Source: Fusobacterium_C sp036516095
Lineage (GTDB): Bacteria; Fusobacteriota; Fusobacteriia; Fusobacteriales; Fusobacteriaceae
Length of the DNA stretch: 29,606 nt
Reading direction: 5' to 3'
NCBI RefSeq assembly: GCF_036516095.1
Contig: NZ_DATBUM010000054.1
Coordinates: forward strand, 1-29,606
Part shown: positions 17,465-25,003 of the stretch, piece by piece
How positions within the stretch are numbered: the first letter of the stretch is position 1
How the letters are laid out: each line of letters opens with the position of its first letter
Made by a program: the position numbers and the translations under genes
Notes under the pieces: generated by a model
What the model was told of the DNA's origin: nothing
Database searches by the model: none
Seen by the model: only the letters and a program-made list of their open reading frames with translations

Positions 17465-17821
17465 CTACAAAAGTTCTTCTCTCTGTTCAAGAATTGCTGC
17501 TACTGCTGTACAAGCTTCACAATCACAATATTTTGCTCCTGCTGCTTTAATTTCCTTAGCATGAGTCAAAATCTTAGCTGCGATCTTTTCTCCAAAAATT
17601 TGTACTCCGGTATCAGAATCTGCAAAGGTAATTAAATCATCAATTGGCATAATATCTTCTTCCAATTCAGTAATCAATTGTTTAGCAGCTTCCTTTTCTT
17701 TTTCCGTTCCAACTGCATCTAACCAATTTTGAGCTGCTTCCTTTGCTTCTACACAACAAGAATGAGCATTCATCAATTCTTTCATTTTTTGTACATAAAA
17801 ATCTTTTCTTTCTTGCTTCAT
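17465..17821 (-). CDS. Small conserved cysteine-motif protein of unknown function
   Basis: A 118-residue soluble protein, mostly helical. Near the N-terminus is NAHSCCVEAKEAAQNWLDAVG, and near the C-terminus KYCDCEACTAVAAILE; the five cysteines in Cys-Cys and Cys-x-Cys-x-x-Cys settings could bind a metal or cluster. I recall close relatives in Clostridia that carry an automatic label of small Hsp90-like chaperone, but nothing in the sequence resembles Hsp90, so I give no function. The open frame extends to 17899, but ATG 17821 has AGGAG seven bases upstream. It follows niaR by about 85 bases on the same strand and may share its transcript. Confidence 0.75.
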   Translation of the reverse strand: MKQERKDFYVQKMKELMNAHSCCVEAKEAAQNWLDAVGTEKEKEAAKQLITELEEDIMPIDDLITFADSDTGVQIFGEKIAAKILTHAKEIKAAGAKYCDCEACTAVAAILEQREELL

Positions 17822-17905
17822 ATTCATTCTCCTTTTCTTGCCACCATTAAACATCTTAGGATACAAATAAAGTAAAAAAATATCTCGCGATACTGACACA
17901 CTCTT

Positions 17906-18424
17906 TTATTTTTCTACTAAAAAACCTACTTTTCTTAATTCTGCTTCCACTTCCTCTAAAATCTCTTCCTTTTCAGCAACAATGGTATGATAGTGAAAAT
18001 CTTTCGTCAGCTGTTTCAAAGGTTGACTCAAACCTTTCTGAATATCTTCCAATAATTTTTGAATATCTCGTCGAGATTTTATATTCAGTTCCACTCGAAT
18101 AATTCCATAAACATTATGAGAAACAAAAACATCTTGAACTGTAGCTCCCAAATCCACCATGATATTTAACTCTTCTGCTATTTGAGCATCCGTATGAGAA
18201 ACACACAAAACTTTTTCAAATTGTATTTCCTTATTTTGAGGAAGAAAATATCCTCGATTTGTGGAAATAATATTATATTTTCCCGCTTTTAAAACTGCAA
18301 TATCCTGCACTATGACCTGTCTGGAAACTCCCAACATTTTTGCCAACTCTGTTCCATTCAATGCTACAGTAGAATTTTGTAATAATCTGCAAATTTCTTT
18401 TCTTCTATTTTCTGTTTCACTCAT
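17906..18424 (-). CDS. niaR: NiaR-type niacin-responsive transcription repressor
   Basis: A 172-residue repressor. The N-terminal winged helix-turn-helix (about residues 8-55, LNGTELAKMLGVSRQVIVQDIAVL) is followed by a 3H domain. The three conserved histidines of that domain are visible in CVSHTD, VSHNVYG and DFHYHTI. In Firmicutes and Thermotoga NiaR binds nicotinate through the 3H domain and represses NAD-precursor uptake or synthesis genes. None of those targets is in the window. GAGGAG precedes the ATG. A weak promoter (TTGGAT, 16 bp, TAAAAT) may lie between it and pyrE; there is no clear pyr operon terminator, so read-through is possible. Confidence 0.88.
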   Translation of the reverse strand: MSETENRRKEICRLLQNSTVALNGTELAKMLGVSRQVIVQDIAVLKAGKYNIISTNRGYFLPQNKEIQFEKVLCVSHTDAQIAEELNIMVDLGATVQDVFVSHNVYGIIRVELNIKSRRDIQKLLEDIQKGLSQPLKQLTKDFHYHTIVAEKEEILEEVEAELRKVGFLVEK

Positions 18425-18497
18425 GAATACTCCTCAATTCTTATTTTATTCTTTATAATAACGGATCCAAGATATTCTTTCCATAAAAATCTTTCGA

Positions 18498-19121
18498 TTA
18501 TTTCCCCCAAGTATCGACATGTTGATTCCAATCTGCCGCTATTTTTCGTTCTTCTTCACTTACATAATTCATTTCTTCCGCTTTCTGAATTAACACTTCA
18601 AAATTAGAAAGAGATTGCCAGGCTATTTTTTTCTCTCCGAATTGTTGATATGCTTTTGGAAATTCATAAGAAAAAATAGCTATCACTTCTACGGAAGTTG
18701 CTCCCTCCGCATAAGCCGCTTCTACCGCTTTTATGGAACTTCCTCCTGTGGAAATCAAATCTTCAATCACAATGACTTTTTTTCCCTTTACGTTTGCTCC
18801 TTCAATCTGTTTTCCTGCCCCATGATTTTTCTTCTCTCCACGAATATAGCTCATCGGTTTTTGTAAACTATGAGCCAAAAAGGCTGCCCATGGAATTCCC
18901 GCCGTTGCTGTTCCCGCCAAGACATCATATTCCTTTCCTTCCAATACTTCCTGAAAATCTCGGATAATCACTTCTCTTTCTTTCGGGTAGGCAATCATTT
19001 GCCGATTATCACAATAAATAGGACTTTTAATCCCCGATACAAAGGTAAACGGTTCTTTTACATTTAATTTTACAGCTCCTGTACTTAATAATACTTGTGC
19101 AATTGCTTCTTTTCTACTCAT
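18498..19121 (-). CDS. pyrE: Orotate phosphoribosyltransferase
   Basis: A 207-residue enzyme that joins orotate to PRPP giving OMP, the fifth step of UMP synthesis. The PRPP-binding loop is VIVIEDLISTGGSSIKAVEAA in the second half. The catalytic-loop RGEKKNHGAGKQIEG and the N-terminal SGIKSPIYCDNRQ match PyrE. It is the last gene of the pyr operon; its ATG overlaps the end of pyrC by eight bases. Confidence 0.95.
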   Translation of the reverse strand: MSRKEAIAQVLLSTGAVKLNVKEPFTFVSGIKSPIYCDNRQMIAYPKEREVIIRDFQEVLEGKEYDVLAGTATAGIPWAAFLAHSLQKPMSYIRGEKKNHGAGKQIEGANVKGKKVIVIEDLISTGGSSIKAVEAAYAEGATSVEVIAIFSYEFPKAYQQFGEKKIAWQSLSNFEVLIQKAEEMNYVSEEERKIAADWNQHVDTWGK

Positions 19122-20331
19122 GTTTTAAAATCTCCCTTCCTCTTTTTTTTCCAAATATTCCCTCATGATACATAATTTCCCCTCGTAAGACTGTCGTCAA
19201 TACTTTGCAGCCTCTCTTTTGTCCGACATAAGGGCTCCAAGCTGCTTTTGAAATGATTTCTTCCTGCTGAATTTCACTGTGGTCTTTTTCATCTACGATG
19301 ACAAAATCGGCATCATAACCTACTGCAATTTTTCCTTTCGTTTTTAATCCGAAAATGTTAGCAGGATTTTCACACATCACTTCCTGTAAACGTGGTAGTG
19401 TAATCTTTCCTTCCTCTACTCCTTTCCACATCATCTCCAAAGAATGCTCTACACTCGGCATTCCAAAAGTCAACTTTGCCTTTTTTTCTTCCAAAAGATG
19501 TGGAGCATGATCTGTTCCTATCGTATCTAAAATTCCATATTGTAAGGCTTTCCAAAGGGCTTCATTGTCTTTTTTTGTTTTCAATTCCGGCTTTGTTCTC
19601 AAAAATAATTTTGTTTCTTCTGTTTGTTCTCTGTCTTCTTCATTTAAAAATAAATGATGTGGCGTGACCTCTCCATAAACTTCTATTCCTATTTCTTTTG
19701 CTTCTCGAATATATTCCAATTCTTTTTCCAAGGAAATATGACAAAGATATAATGGTTTTTTTATTTTTCTCGCCAATTGTATTGCTTTTTCGACCATCTC
19801 CCGCTCTGCATGGACCGCTACTCTTTTCGAGGCATGAAAAATATTTTCTAAAATCCTATCATCTTCCACTAACATATCTCCTGTGGATACATTGAAAAAA
19901 ATTTTAGTAGCAACCGTTTCTTCCGCTGCCTTCTGCACTTCTTCATGATTGTCAAAACGAGTTCCTCCGAAATAAAAGGCATAGTCTGCATAAGAATTTC
20001 CTTGATACATGTTTCGTTTCTCTTCCAAAGCCTCCATGCTTACAGTAGCTGGATCGGTATTAGGCATGTCAAAAAAGCTTGTCACCCCTCCTCGAATCGC
20101 CGCCTTACTTCCTGAAGAAATATCTTCTTTATGAGTAAATCCGGGAGTTCTCATATGAGTATGTGCATCAATCATTCCCGGCAATACATAGTGCCCTTTG
20201 GCATCTAAGATTTCTTCTTTCAAATCTTCTGCCAAATTTCTCCCCACTTTTACAAATTTTCCATCTTGGATTAAAATATCTACCATAACTTCTTCCGTTC
20301 CCATAATGATTTTCGCATTTTTCACTAACAT
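19114..20331 (-). CDS. pyrC: Dihydroorotase
   Basis: A 405-residue amidohydrolase of class I that closes carbamoyl-aspartate to dihydroorotate. Zinc ligands are in DAHTHMRTPGFTHKED (about residues 57-72) and further histidines in VAVHAE and LCHIS, with the metal aspartate in GTDHAPH. GSKAAIRGGVTSFFDMPNT is also typical. Residue order and length fit bacterial class I PyrC. The start overlaps the stop of pyrF by seven bases. Confidence 0.95.
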   Translation of the reverse strand: MLVKNAKIIMGTEEVMVDILIQDGKFVKVGRNLAEDLKEEILDAKGHYVLPGMIDAHTHMRTPGFTHKEDISSGSKAAIRGGVTSFFDMPNTDPATVSMEALEEKRNMYQGNSYADYAFYFGGTRFDNHEEVQKAAEETVATKIFFNVSTGDMLVEDDRILENIFHASKRVAVHAEREMVEKAIQLARKIKKPLYLCHISLEKELEYIREAKEIGIEVYGEVTPHHLFLNEEDREQTEETKLFLRTKPELKTKKDNEALWKALQYGILDTIGTDHAPHLLEEKKAKLTFGMPSVEHSLEMMWKGVEEGKITLPRLQEVMCENPANIFGLKTKGKIAVGYDADFVIVDEKDHSEIQQEEIISKAAWSPYVGQKRGCKVLTTVLRGEIMYHEGIFGKKRGREILKHE

Positions 20332-21041
20332 AGTTGCAAGCCTTCTTCCACTTCTTTCACGATCATTCTCATCGCTTCTTTCGGATTTTCGTGTTTGGTT
20401 ACCGGTCTTCCAATCACTAAATAATCACAGCCATGTTGCACTGCTTCTTTCGGTGTCATAATTCTTTCCTGATCATTGGTAGCAGACCACTTCGGTCTTA
20501 CTCCGGGACAAACGGTTTGAAACTTTGCTCCACATACTTTTTTAATCGCAGAAGCTTCCCAAGGGGAACACACCACGCCGGAAAGTCCCGCCTCTTTCGC
20601 TAAACTTGCAAAATGAATCGCCAATTCTTGTAAGGATAATTTTGATTGAAACAAAGTTTGAATCTCTTCCTCCGAAAAACTTGTTAAAACGGTTACAGCA
20701 ATCACCGAAGCCGCTTCATTGATTTTTTTCGTTTCCTCCATTACCTTTTTCATCATTTTCTTTCCACCGGAAGCATGGACATTGAACATCACGACATCTT
20801 TTTTAGCAGCGAAGACGGAAGCCATCGCTGTCGTATTCGGAATATCATGAAATTTTAAATCCAAGAAAATCTTCTTTTGTTTTTCTCGCAAATATTCTAA
20901 AATCCTTCCCTGTGAATTTAAAAATAGTTCCAAGCCCACCTTGTAAAATATCGCTTCTTCTCCCAAACTTTCCACACAGGCAATCGCTTTTTCTTCTGTT
21001 GGAAAATCCAAAGCAATAATAATTTTTTCTCGAACGTCCAT
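20325..21041 (-). CDS. pyrF: Orotidine 5'-phosphate decarboxylase
   Basis: A 238-residue TIM-barrel enzyme that decarboxylates OMP to UMP, the last step. The active-site FLDLKFHDIPNT (about residue 60, catalytic Lys with flanking Asp) and the phosphate-binding YLVIGRPVTKHENP are clear. AGGAGG lies just before the ATG. It is four bases from pyrD. Confidence 0.95.
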   Translation of the reverse strand: MDVREKIIIALDFPTEEKAIACVESLGEEAIFYKVGLELFLNSQGRILEYLREKQKKIFLDLKFHDIPNTTAMASVFAAKKDVVMFNVHASGGKKMMKKVMEETKKINEAASVIAVTVLTSFSEEEIQTLFQSKLSLQELAIHFASLAKEAGLSGVVCSPWEASAIKKVCGAKFQTVCPGVRPKWSATNDQERIMTPKEAVQHGCDYLVIGRPVTKHENPKEAMRMIVKEVEEGLQLC

Positions 21042-21044
21042 ATC

Positions 21045-21965
21045 TTACCTCCTATGTGCAATTCCTACAATTTCTTGAATATTTTTTAAACCTTCCTGTT
21101 GACAATAGTCTCTTAAAGTTTTTTCCACTTCTATAGATACCATAGGATGGATAAAAAATCCGGTTCCTATAGATAAAAGACTGGCTCCCGCCATTAAAAA
21201 TTCCAAGGCATCTGTTCCGTTCAGAATTCCCCCCATACCTACAATGGGAATCTTCACTGCCTCATATACTTGATAAATCATTCGAAGAGCAATGGGCTTG
21301 ATCGCTCCTCCCGACATTCCTCCAAAAACATTCCCTAAAAGTGGCTTTTTACTCTTTACATCAATTGCCATTCCTAACACGGTATTGATTAAAGAAACCG
21401 CATCCGCTCCATTTTCTTCTACAATTTTTGCTATCATGGCAATATCCGTAACATTGGGAGATAATTTTACAATGAGAGGTTTTTTGCTTACTTTTCTAAC
21501 TTCACGAGTCACCGCTCCTGCCACTTCCGGATTGGCTCCAAATGCCATTCCTCCGTCTTTTACATTGGGGCAGGAAATATTTAGCTCTATCATGGTAATA
21601 TCCTCTATCTTATCTACTCTTTTAGCAATCTCAATATAGTCTTCCATTGTTTTTCCGTTGATATTGGCAATTAAATGAGTTGTAATGCCTTCTTTTCTCA
21701 AATTGGGAATAATCTCCTGTTCAAAGACATCAATTCCGGGATTTTCTAAACCCACACAATTTAACATTCCTCCTGGTGTTTCTGCAATTCTAACTCCATA
21801 GTTTCCCTCTCTTGCCTCTAAGGTAATTCCTTTCAAAACAATTCCTCCCAATTGATTCGGATCGAAATAATCTCGATATTCTTTTCCAAAACCGAAGCAG
21901 CCTGAAGAGGTGACCAAAGGATTTTTCATTGAAATTCCTAAAAATTTTATTTCCAAACAGCTCAT
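21045..21965 (-). CDS. pyrD: Dihydroorotate dehydrogenase, type 1B catalytic subunit
   Basis: A 306-residue FMN enzyme that oxidises dihydroorotate to orotate. The N-terminal MKNPLVTSSGCFGFGKEY and the active-site NISCPNVKDGG, with the cysteine base of class 1 enzymes, are visible; GGILNGTDALEFLMAGASLLSIGT binds FMN phosphate. The neighbouring pyrK shows it is the NAD-linked type 1B. AGGAGGAG precedes the ATG. Confidence 0.95.
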   Translation of the reverse strand: MSCLEIKFLGISMKNPLVTSSGCFGFGKEYRDYFDPNQLGGIVLKGITLEAREGNYGVRIAETPGGMLNCVGLENPGIDVFEQEIIPNLRKEGITTHLIANINGKTMEDYIEIAKRVDKIEDITMIELNISCPNVKDGGMAFGANPEVAGAVTREVRKVSKKPLIVKLSPNVTDIAMIAKIVEENGADAVSLINTVLGMAIDVKSKKPLLGNVFGGMSGGAIKPIALRMIYQVYEAVKIPIVGMGGILNGTDALEFLMAGASLLSIGTGFFIHPMVSIEVEKTLRDYCQQEGLKNIQEIVGIAHRR

Positions 21966-21974
21966 GTTCTCCTC

Positions 21975-22775
21975 CTAATTTCCACAACAGATTGTTGATT
22001 TTTTTTCCGGCTCATAGTTGACTATCATCTTAGAATCAAATACAGGACCGTCATGACAAACTTTTTTCATTCCTTCTACCGTTTCAATAGAACAACCTAC
22101 ACAAGCTTTCACCCCACAAGCCATTCTGTTTTCCAAAGAAATTTCACAACTCACTCCTTTTTTTTGAGCGATTTCTGCCGCTGCCAGCATCATCCCATGA
22201 GGTCCACAGACATAAATTTGATCATAAGAAAAACTTTCTAACAGTTCTTTCAGCTTCATTACGACATTTCCTTTCATTCCTACCGAACCGTCGTCCGTTG
22301 TAATATAGGCTCTCAATTTTTGAAAAGAAAAGCTGTCCAAAATTTCAATTGCTTCCTGATTTTTTCCACCTGCAATAAAAGTCACTTCATTTTCTTCTTT
22401 CAAGGCATCCAATAAATATTTCATAGGAGCCATTCCCATGCCTCCTCCCACAACAATTATTTTTTTATCCTTGACTAAAGTAAATCCATGTCCTAAAGGT
22501 CCTTGTAAGGAAATACTCTCTCCCTCCTGAAAAGCGGACAGAGACTTCGTTCCTCTCCCTTTCACTTCATAATAAAACTGCATAGTCCTTTCTTTTTTAT
22601 TAACCTGATGAATGCTGATGGGTCTTCTCAAAGAAAAAGAATCTTGTAGGGACTTTAGCATAAAAAACTGTCCCGGTTCGGATTCCAATAATTCTTCCGG
22701 AATTTCCACCACCATTTTGTAATAACAAGCTGCCACACAACTATTTTCTTTCACAATACAATCTCGTAAATACAC
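21975..22775 (-). CDS. pyrK: Dihydroorotate dehydrogenase electron transfer subunit
   Basis: A 266-residue FAD and [2Fe-2S] protein that passes electrons from PyrD to NAD. FAD site: SLRRPISIHQV; NAD/FAD site: VVGGGMGMAPMKYLL. The cluster cysteines are in CGVKACVGCSIETVEGMKKV followed by CHDGPVF. The start codon is GTG, set by GGAGGGAAGA right upstream. It lies between pyrB and pyrD. Confidence 0.95.
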   Translation of the reverse strand: MYLRDCIVKENSCVAACYYKMVVEIPEELLESEPGQFFMLKSLQDSFSLRRPISIHQVNKKERTMQFYYEVKGRGTKSLSAFQEGESISLQGPLGHGFTLVKDKKIIVVGGGMGMAPMKYLLDALKEENEVTFIAGGKNQEAIEILDSFSFQKLRAYITTDDGSVGMKGNVVMKLKELLESFSYDQIYVCGPHGMMLAAAEIAQKKGVSCEISLENRMACGVKACVGCSIETVEGMKKVCHDGPVFDSKMIVNYEPEKKSTICCGN

Positions 22776-22784
22776 TCTTCCCTC

Positions 22785-23690
22785 CTATTTTTTTCCAACG
22801 GCTAAAGCCATCATCGCTTCTCTCACAGGAACTCCATTAGCTGCCTGTTGAAAGTATAGAGCATGCTTACACTCATCTACAGACACTGCAATCTCATCTA
22901 CTCTTGGCAAAGGATGCAAGATGATCATATGCTCTTGACATTTTCCCACGATGTCTTCTTTCTCAATGCGATAAGCACTTTCCACTTTTTCAAAATCTTT
23001 CGGATCCTCAAAACGTTCTTTCTGAATTCTTGTCATATATAGAATATCAATCTCCGCTAAAATTTCTTCGTAATGACGATGCAAGGAATATTCCAAGCCT
23101 GCCTCTTCTAATTCTTGCAATAAATATCGAGGCATCTGAATCAAATCCGGTGCCACAAAATAGAATTTTGCATGAAAATGTTTCATCGCCCTTGTCAAGG
23201 AGTGAACCGTTCTTCCATACTTCAAGTCTCCTATAAAAGCAATTTTTTTATCTTCCAAGCTCCCCAATTCTTCCTGTATGGTATACAGATCCAAAAGTGT
23301 TTGACTGGGATGTTCATTTTTTCCGTCTCCGGCATTGATTACCGGAACGGAGCTAATATTCGCCGCTCTTTGAGCTGTTCCGTCTTGAGGATGACGAATG
23401 ACAATCACATCCGAGTAACTGCTTACCATACGAATGGTATCTTCAAAGGATTCCCCTTTCATCACGGAAGTTCCTTGAATCGAGTCAAATCCCAATACAT
23501 TGGCTCCAATTCGATAAGCTGCTGAAGTAAAGGACAATCTTGTTCTCGTTGACGGCTCAAAAAAAAGAGTTGCCACAATCTTTCCCTTTAATAAATCCGG
23601 TTCCGGCTGTTCTTTTAATTCTTTTGCCAAAGCCAATAAATCCAAAATCTCCTGTCTGGATAACTCTTGAATGGAAATAAAATTCCTCAT
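22785..23690 (-). CDS. pyrB: Aspartate carbamoyltransferase catalytic subunit
   Basis: A 301-residue enzyme for the committed step of UMP synthesis. The carbamoyl-phosphate site is FEPSTRTRLSFTSA (about residues 47-60), and HPSQTLLDLYTI and the C-terminal HPLPRVDEI complete the family signature. The frame is open to 23708, but ATG 23690 has GGAGG just upstream. No regulatory subunit gene pyrI follows (pyrK is next), so allosteric control of the E. coli kind is unlikely. It is the first structural gene of the operon, 31 bases after an attenuator. Confidence 0.95.
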   Translation of the reverse strand: MRNFISIQELSRQEILDLLALAKELKEQPEPDLLKGKIVATLFFEPSTRTRLSFTSAAYRIGANVLGFDSIQGTSVMKGESFEDTIRMVSSYSDVIVIRHPQDGTAQRAANISSVPVINAGDGKNEHPSQTLLDLYTIQEELGSLEDKKIAFIGDLKYGRTVHSLTRAMKHFHAKFYFVAPDLIQMPRYLLQELEEAGLEYSLHRHYEEILAEIDILYMTRIQKERFEDPKDFEKVESAYRIEKEDIVGKCQEHMIILHPLPRVDEIAVSVDECKHALYFQQAANGVPVREAMMALAVGKK

Positions 23691-23720
23691 GCTGTTTCCT
23701 CCTTGCATAAAAATTCACAT

Positions 23721-23752
23721 AAAAAAAGGATAATTCTATCAAAGAATTATCC
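23721..23752 (-). terminator. Attenuator of the pyr operon
   Basis: On the minus strand a perfect 10-bp stem GGATAATTCT / AGAATTATCC with a 5-base loop is followed by seven T. It lies between the operon promoter and pyrB, so it must be passed for pyrB to be expressed. The stop codon of the leader peptide is in its loop. Confidence 0.9.
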
Positions 23753-23828
23753 CAAATAAATAGAGAAATGAAGAAAAGAAACAGGAAATCTTTGGCTTTT
23801 CTACAAACAAAGTCTTCCTTCTTCTCAT
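23739..23828 (-). CDS. Leader peptide of the pyr operon (PyrL-like)
   Basis: A 29-codon ORF beginning with ATG at 23828, eight bases after a strong AGGAGG. It starts MRRRKTLFVEKPK, then has SCFFSSFLYLF, and ends at TGA 23739-23741 inside the terminator loop. A ribosome finishing it would cover the 5' arm of the terminator. The RNA just before the hairpin is very U-rich (24 U in 37 bases), suited to polymerase pausing when UTP is low. This matches the design of the E. coli pyrBI leader. The peptide itself probably has no other role. It is too short to be found by ordinary gene callers. Confidence 0.75.
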   Translation of the reverse strand: MRRRKTLFVEKPKISCFFSSFLYLFGIIL

Positions 23829-23860
23829 TCTTCTTCCCTCCTAATGATTTTTTACATTTC

Positions 23861-23893
23861 TGCTATTTTAGCATAAAAGCAATTTATTTACAA
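23861..23893 (-). promoter_or_regulatory. Promoter of the pyr operon with an overlapping inverted repeat
   Basis: On the minus strand there is TTGTAA (23888-23893), a 17-bp spacer, then TAAAAT (23865-23870). The -10 lies inside the perfect inverted repeat TGCTAAAATAGCA (23861-23873). It abuts the end of the upstream gene. Confidence 0.65.
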
Positions 23894-23894
23894 G

Positions 23895-24863
23895 TTATTT
23901 TTTTAAAATTTGTACTGCTTCCCTTTTGTAGTTCGTCAAATGTTCCACGACTTCTCTATTTACCATAAATTGCACTTTTTTCTCTGTTTTAGGCACTGCA
24001 TCAAATTCTTTTCCAAGACTTACGGAAGTTACCGGGAACATATAATTTTTGGCTGCTGTCATCGTTTGAAATTCCTCTCCCAATACAGCTTCCATAAATT
24101 TTTTAGCTCCTGCTTTTACTTCTTTTTTGGCAACCAAAGCAGCACTTTCTACATATTGATAATTTCCGTCTTCCAAATAAAAACTTGCATATCTATCTTT
24201 TTGACTGTCATCTTGAGCAAACCAAATATCACTCGTCGCATATCCCACCATCATAGGAGCTTCTCCTGCCGTAAATTTGGCAAAGGCTTCCTCCCAACCG
24301 GGTTCCACATTATAAATAGCAGGTTGAATGGTCGTCCAGAATTTTTTCCAATTCTTTCCATAGAGAGCAAAAGACCACTGTAAAATTTCAGCTCCCGTAT
24401 TTGAGGTATTCGGATTCTGAATTAACAATTGTTTTCTCATCTTTCCCAGTTCTTCTAAATTCTTAGGTGGATTTTTAATCTTTGTCTTATCATAATTGAT
24501 TGCCAACATTCCATAATCATAAGGAACGGCATAATATTCCTTGTTATATTGAATGTCTTTTTTAATTTTTTCGACATTTTGAGGCTTATATTTTTGAATG
24601 ACTCCATGTTTTTTTGCAAGCTCAATATCCACAGGAGTCAATCCTACCACAATATCCGCCTTAGGATTTATTTTTTCCAAGGTCAATCTTTGTACTACCC
24701 CATCAATAGACACATATTTAATCGTATCTCCTGTCATTTTTTCAAAAACAGGACCATATTTTTTTCCAATCCACTTGGAAGTGCTTGGTCCATATACCAC
24801 AATTTCTTCTGCAAAAATGCTAAATGAAAGTAATAACAAACTTCCCACTATGATTTTTTTCAT
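23895..24863 (-). CDS. Thiamine-type ABC transporter substrate-binding protein
   Basis: A 322-residue periplasmic binding protein with a signal peptide (cleavage near FAEE, residues 18-20). It resembles ThiB/TbpA: YYAVPYDYGMLAINYDKTK, the LIQNPNTSNTGAEILQW block, NVEPGWEEAFAKFTAGEAPM, and MFPVTSVSLG near the end. ThiB delivers thiamine to a permease (ThiP) and ATPase (ThiQ), neither of which is next to it here. A relative binding iron, phosphonate or another ligand cannot be excluded. No TPP riboswitch is seen upstream. The ribosome binding site (AAGAGA) is weak, and a palindrome sits just before it. Confidence 0.78.
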   Translation of the reverse strand: MKKIIVGSLLLLSFSIFAEEIVVYGPSTSKWIGKKYGPVFEKMTGDTIKYVSIDGVVQRLTLEKINPKADIVVGLTPVDIELAKKHGVIQKYKPQNVEKIKKDIQYNKEYYAVPYDYGMLAINYDKTKIKNPPKNLEELGKMRKQLLIQNPNTSNTGAEILQWSFALYGKNWKKFWTTIQPAIYNVEPGWEEAFAKFTAGEAPMMVGYATSDIWFAQDDSQKDRYASFYLEDGNYQYVESAALVAKKEVKAGAKKFMEAVLGEEFQTMTAAKNYMFPVTSVSLGKEFDAVPKTEKKVQFMVNREVVEHLTNYKREAVQILKK

Positions 24864-24876
24864 TATTCTCTTGTAT

Positions 24877-24898
24877 GATAAATATACGAATATTTATC
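24877..24898. promoter_or_regulatory. Palindrome upstream of the binding protein gene
   Basis: GATAAATAT (24877-24885) and ATATTTATC (24890-24898) form perfect 9-bp arms around four bases, 14 bases before the start codon. It could be an operator or an mRNA hairpin; nothing identifies a partner protein. Confidence 0.4.
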
Positions 24899-25003
24899 AG
24901 TACTTCCTCCTCTCTTTTCTATTTTAAAATATCCTGAAATCATTCTAATACCAAATAAAATCAAGGCAATGTAATTCTACTATTTTTTCTTCATAACCCA
25001 TTT

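Noticed and set aside
23690..23895. PyrR-dependent attenuator
   Set aside because: No PyrR-binding loop or separate antiterminator hairpin can be drawn; a translated leader over the terminator explains the sequence better.
23910..24383. Plus-strand frame of 157 codons inside the binding protein gene
   Set aside because: Phe/His/Cys-rich shadow of the minus-strand coding sequence without family resemblance.
24864..25003. TPP riboswitch ahead of the thiamine-type binding protein gene
   Set aside because: The conserved CTGAGA and ACCTGA-type THI-box motifs are absent; only a palindrome is present.
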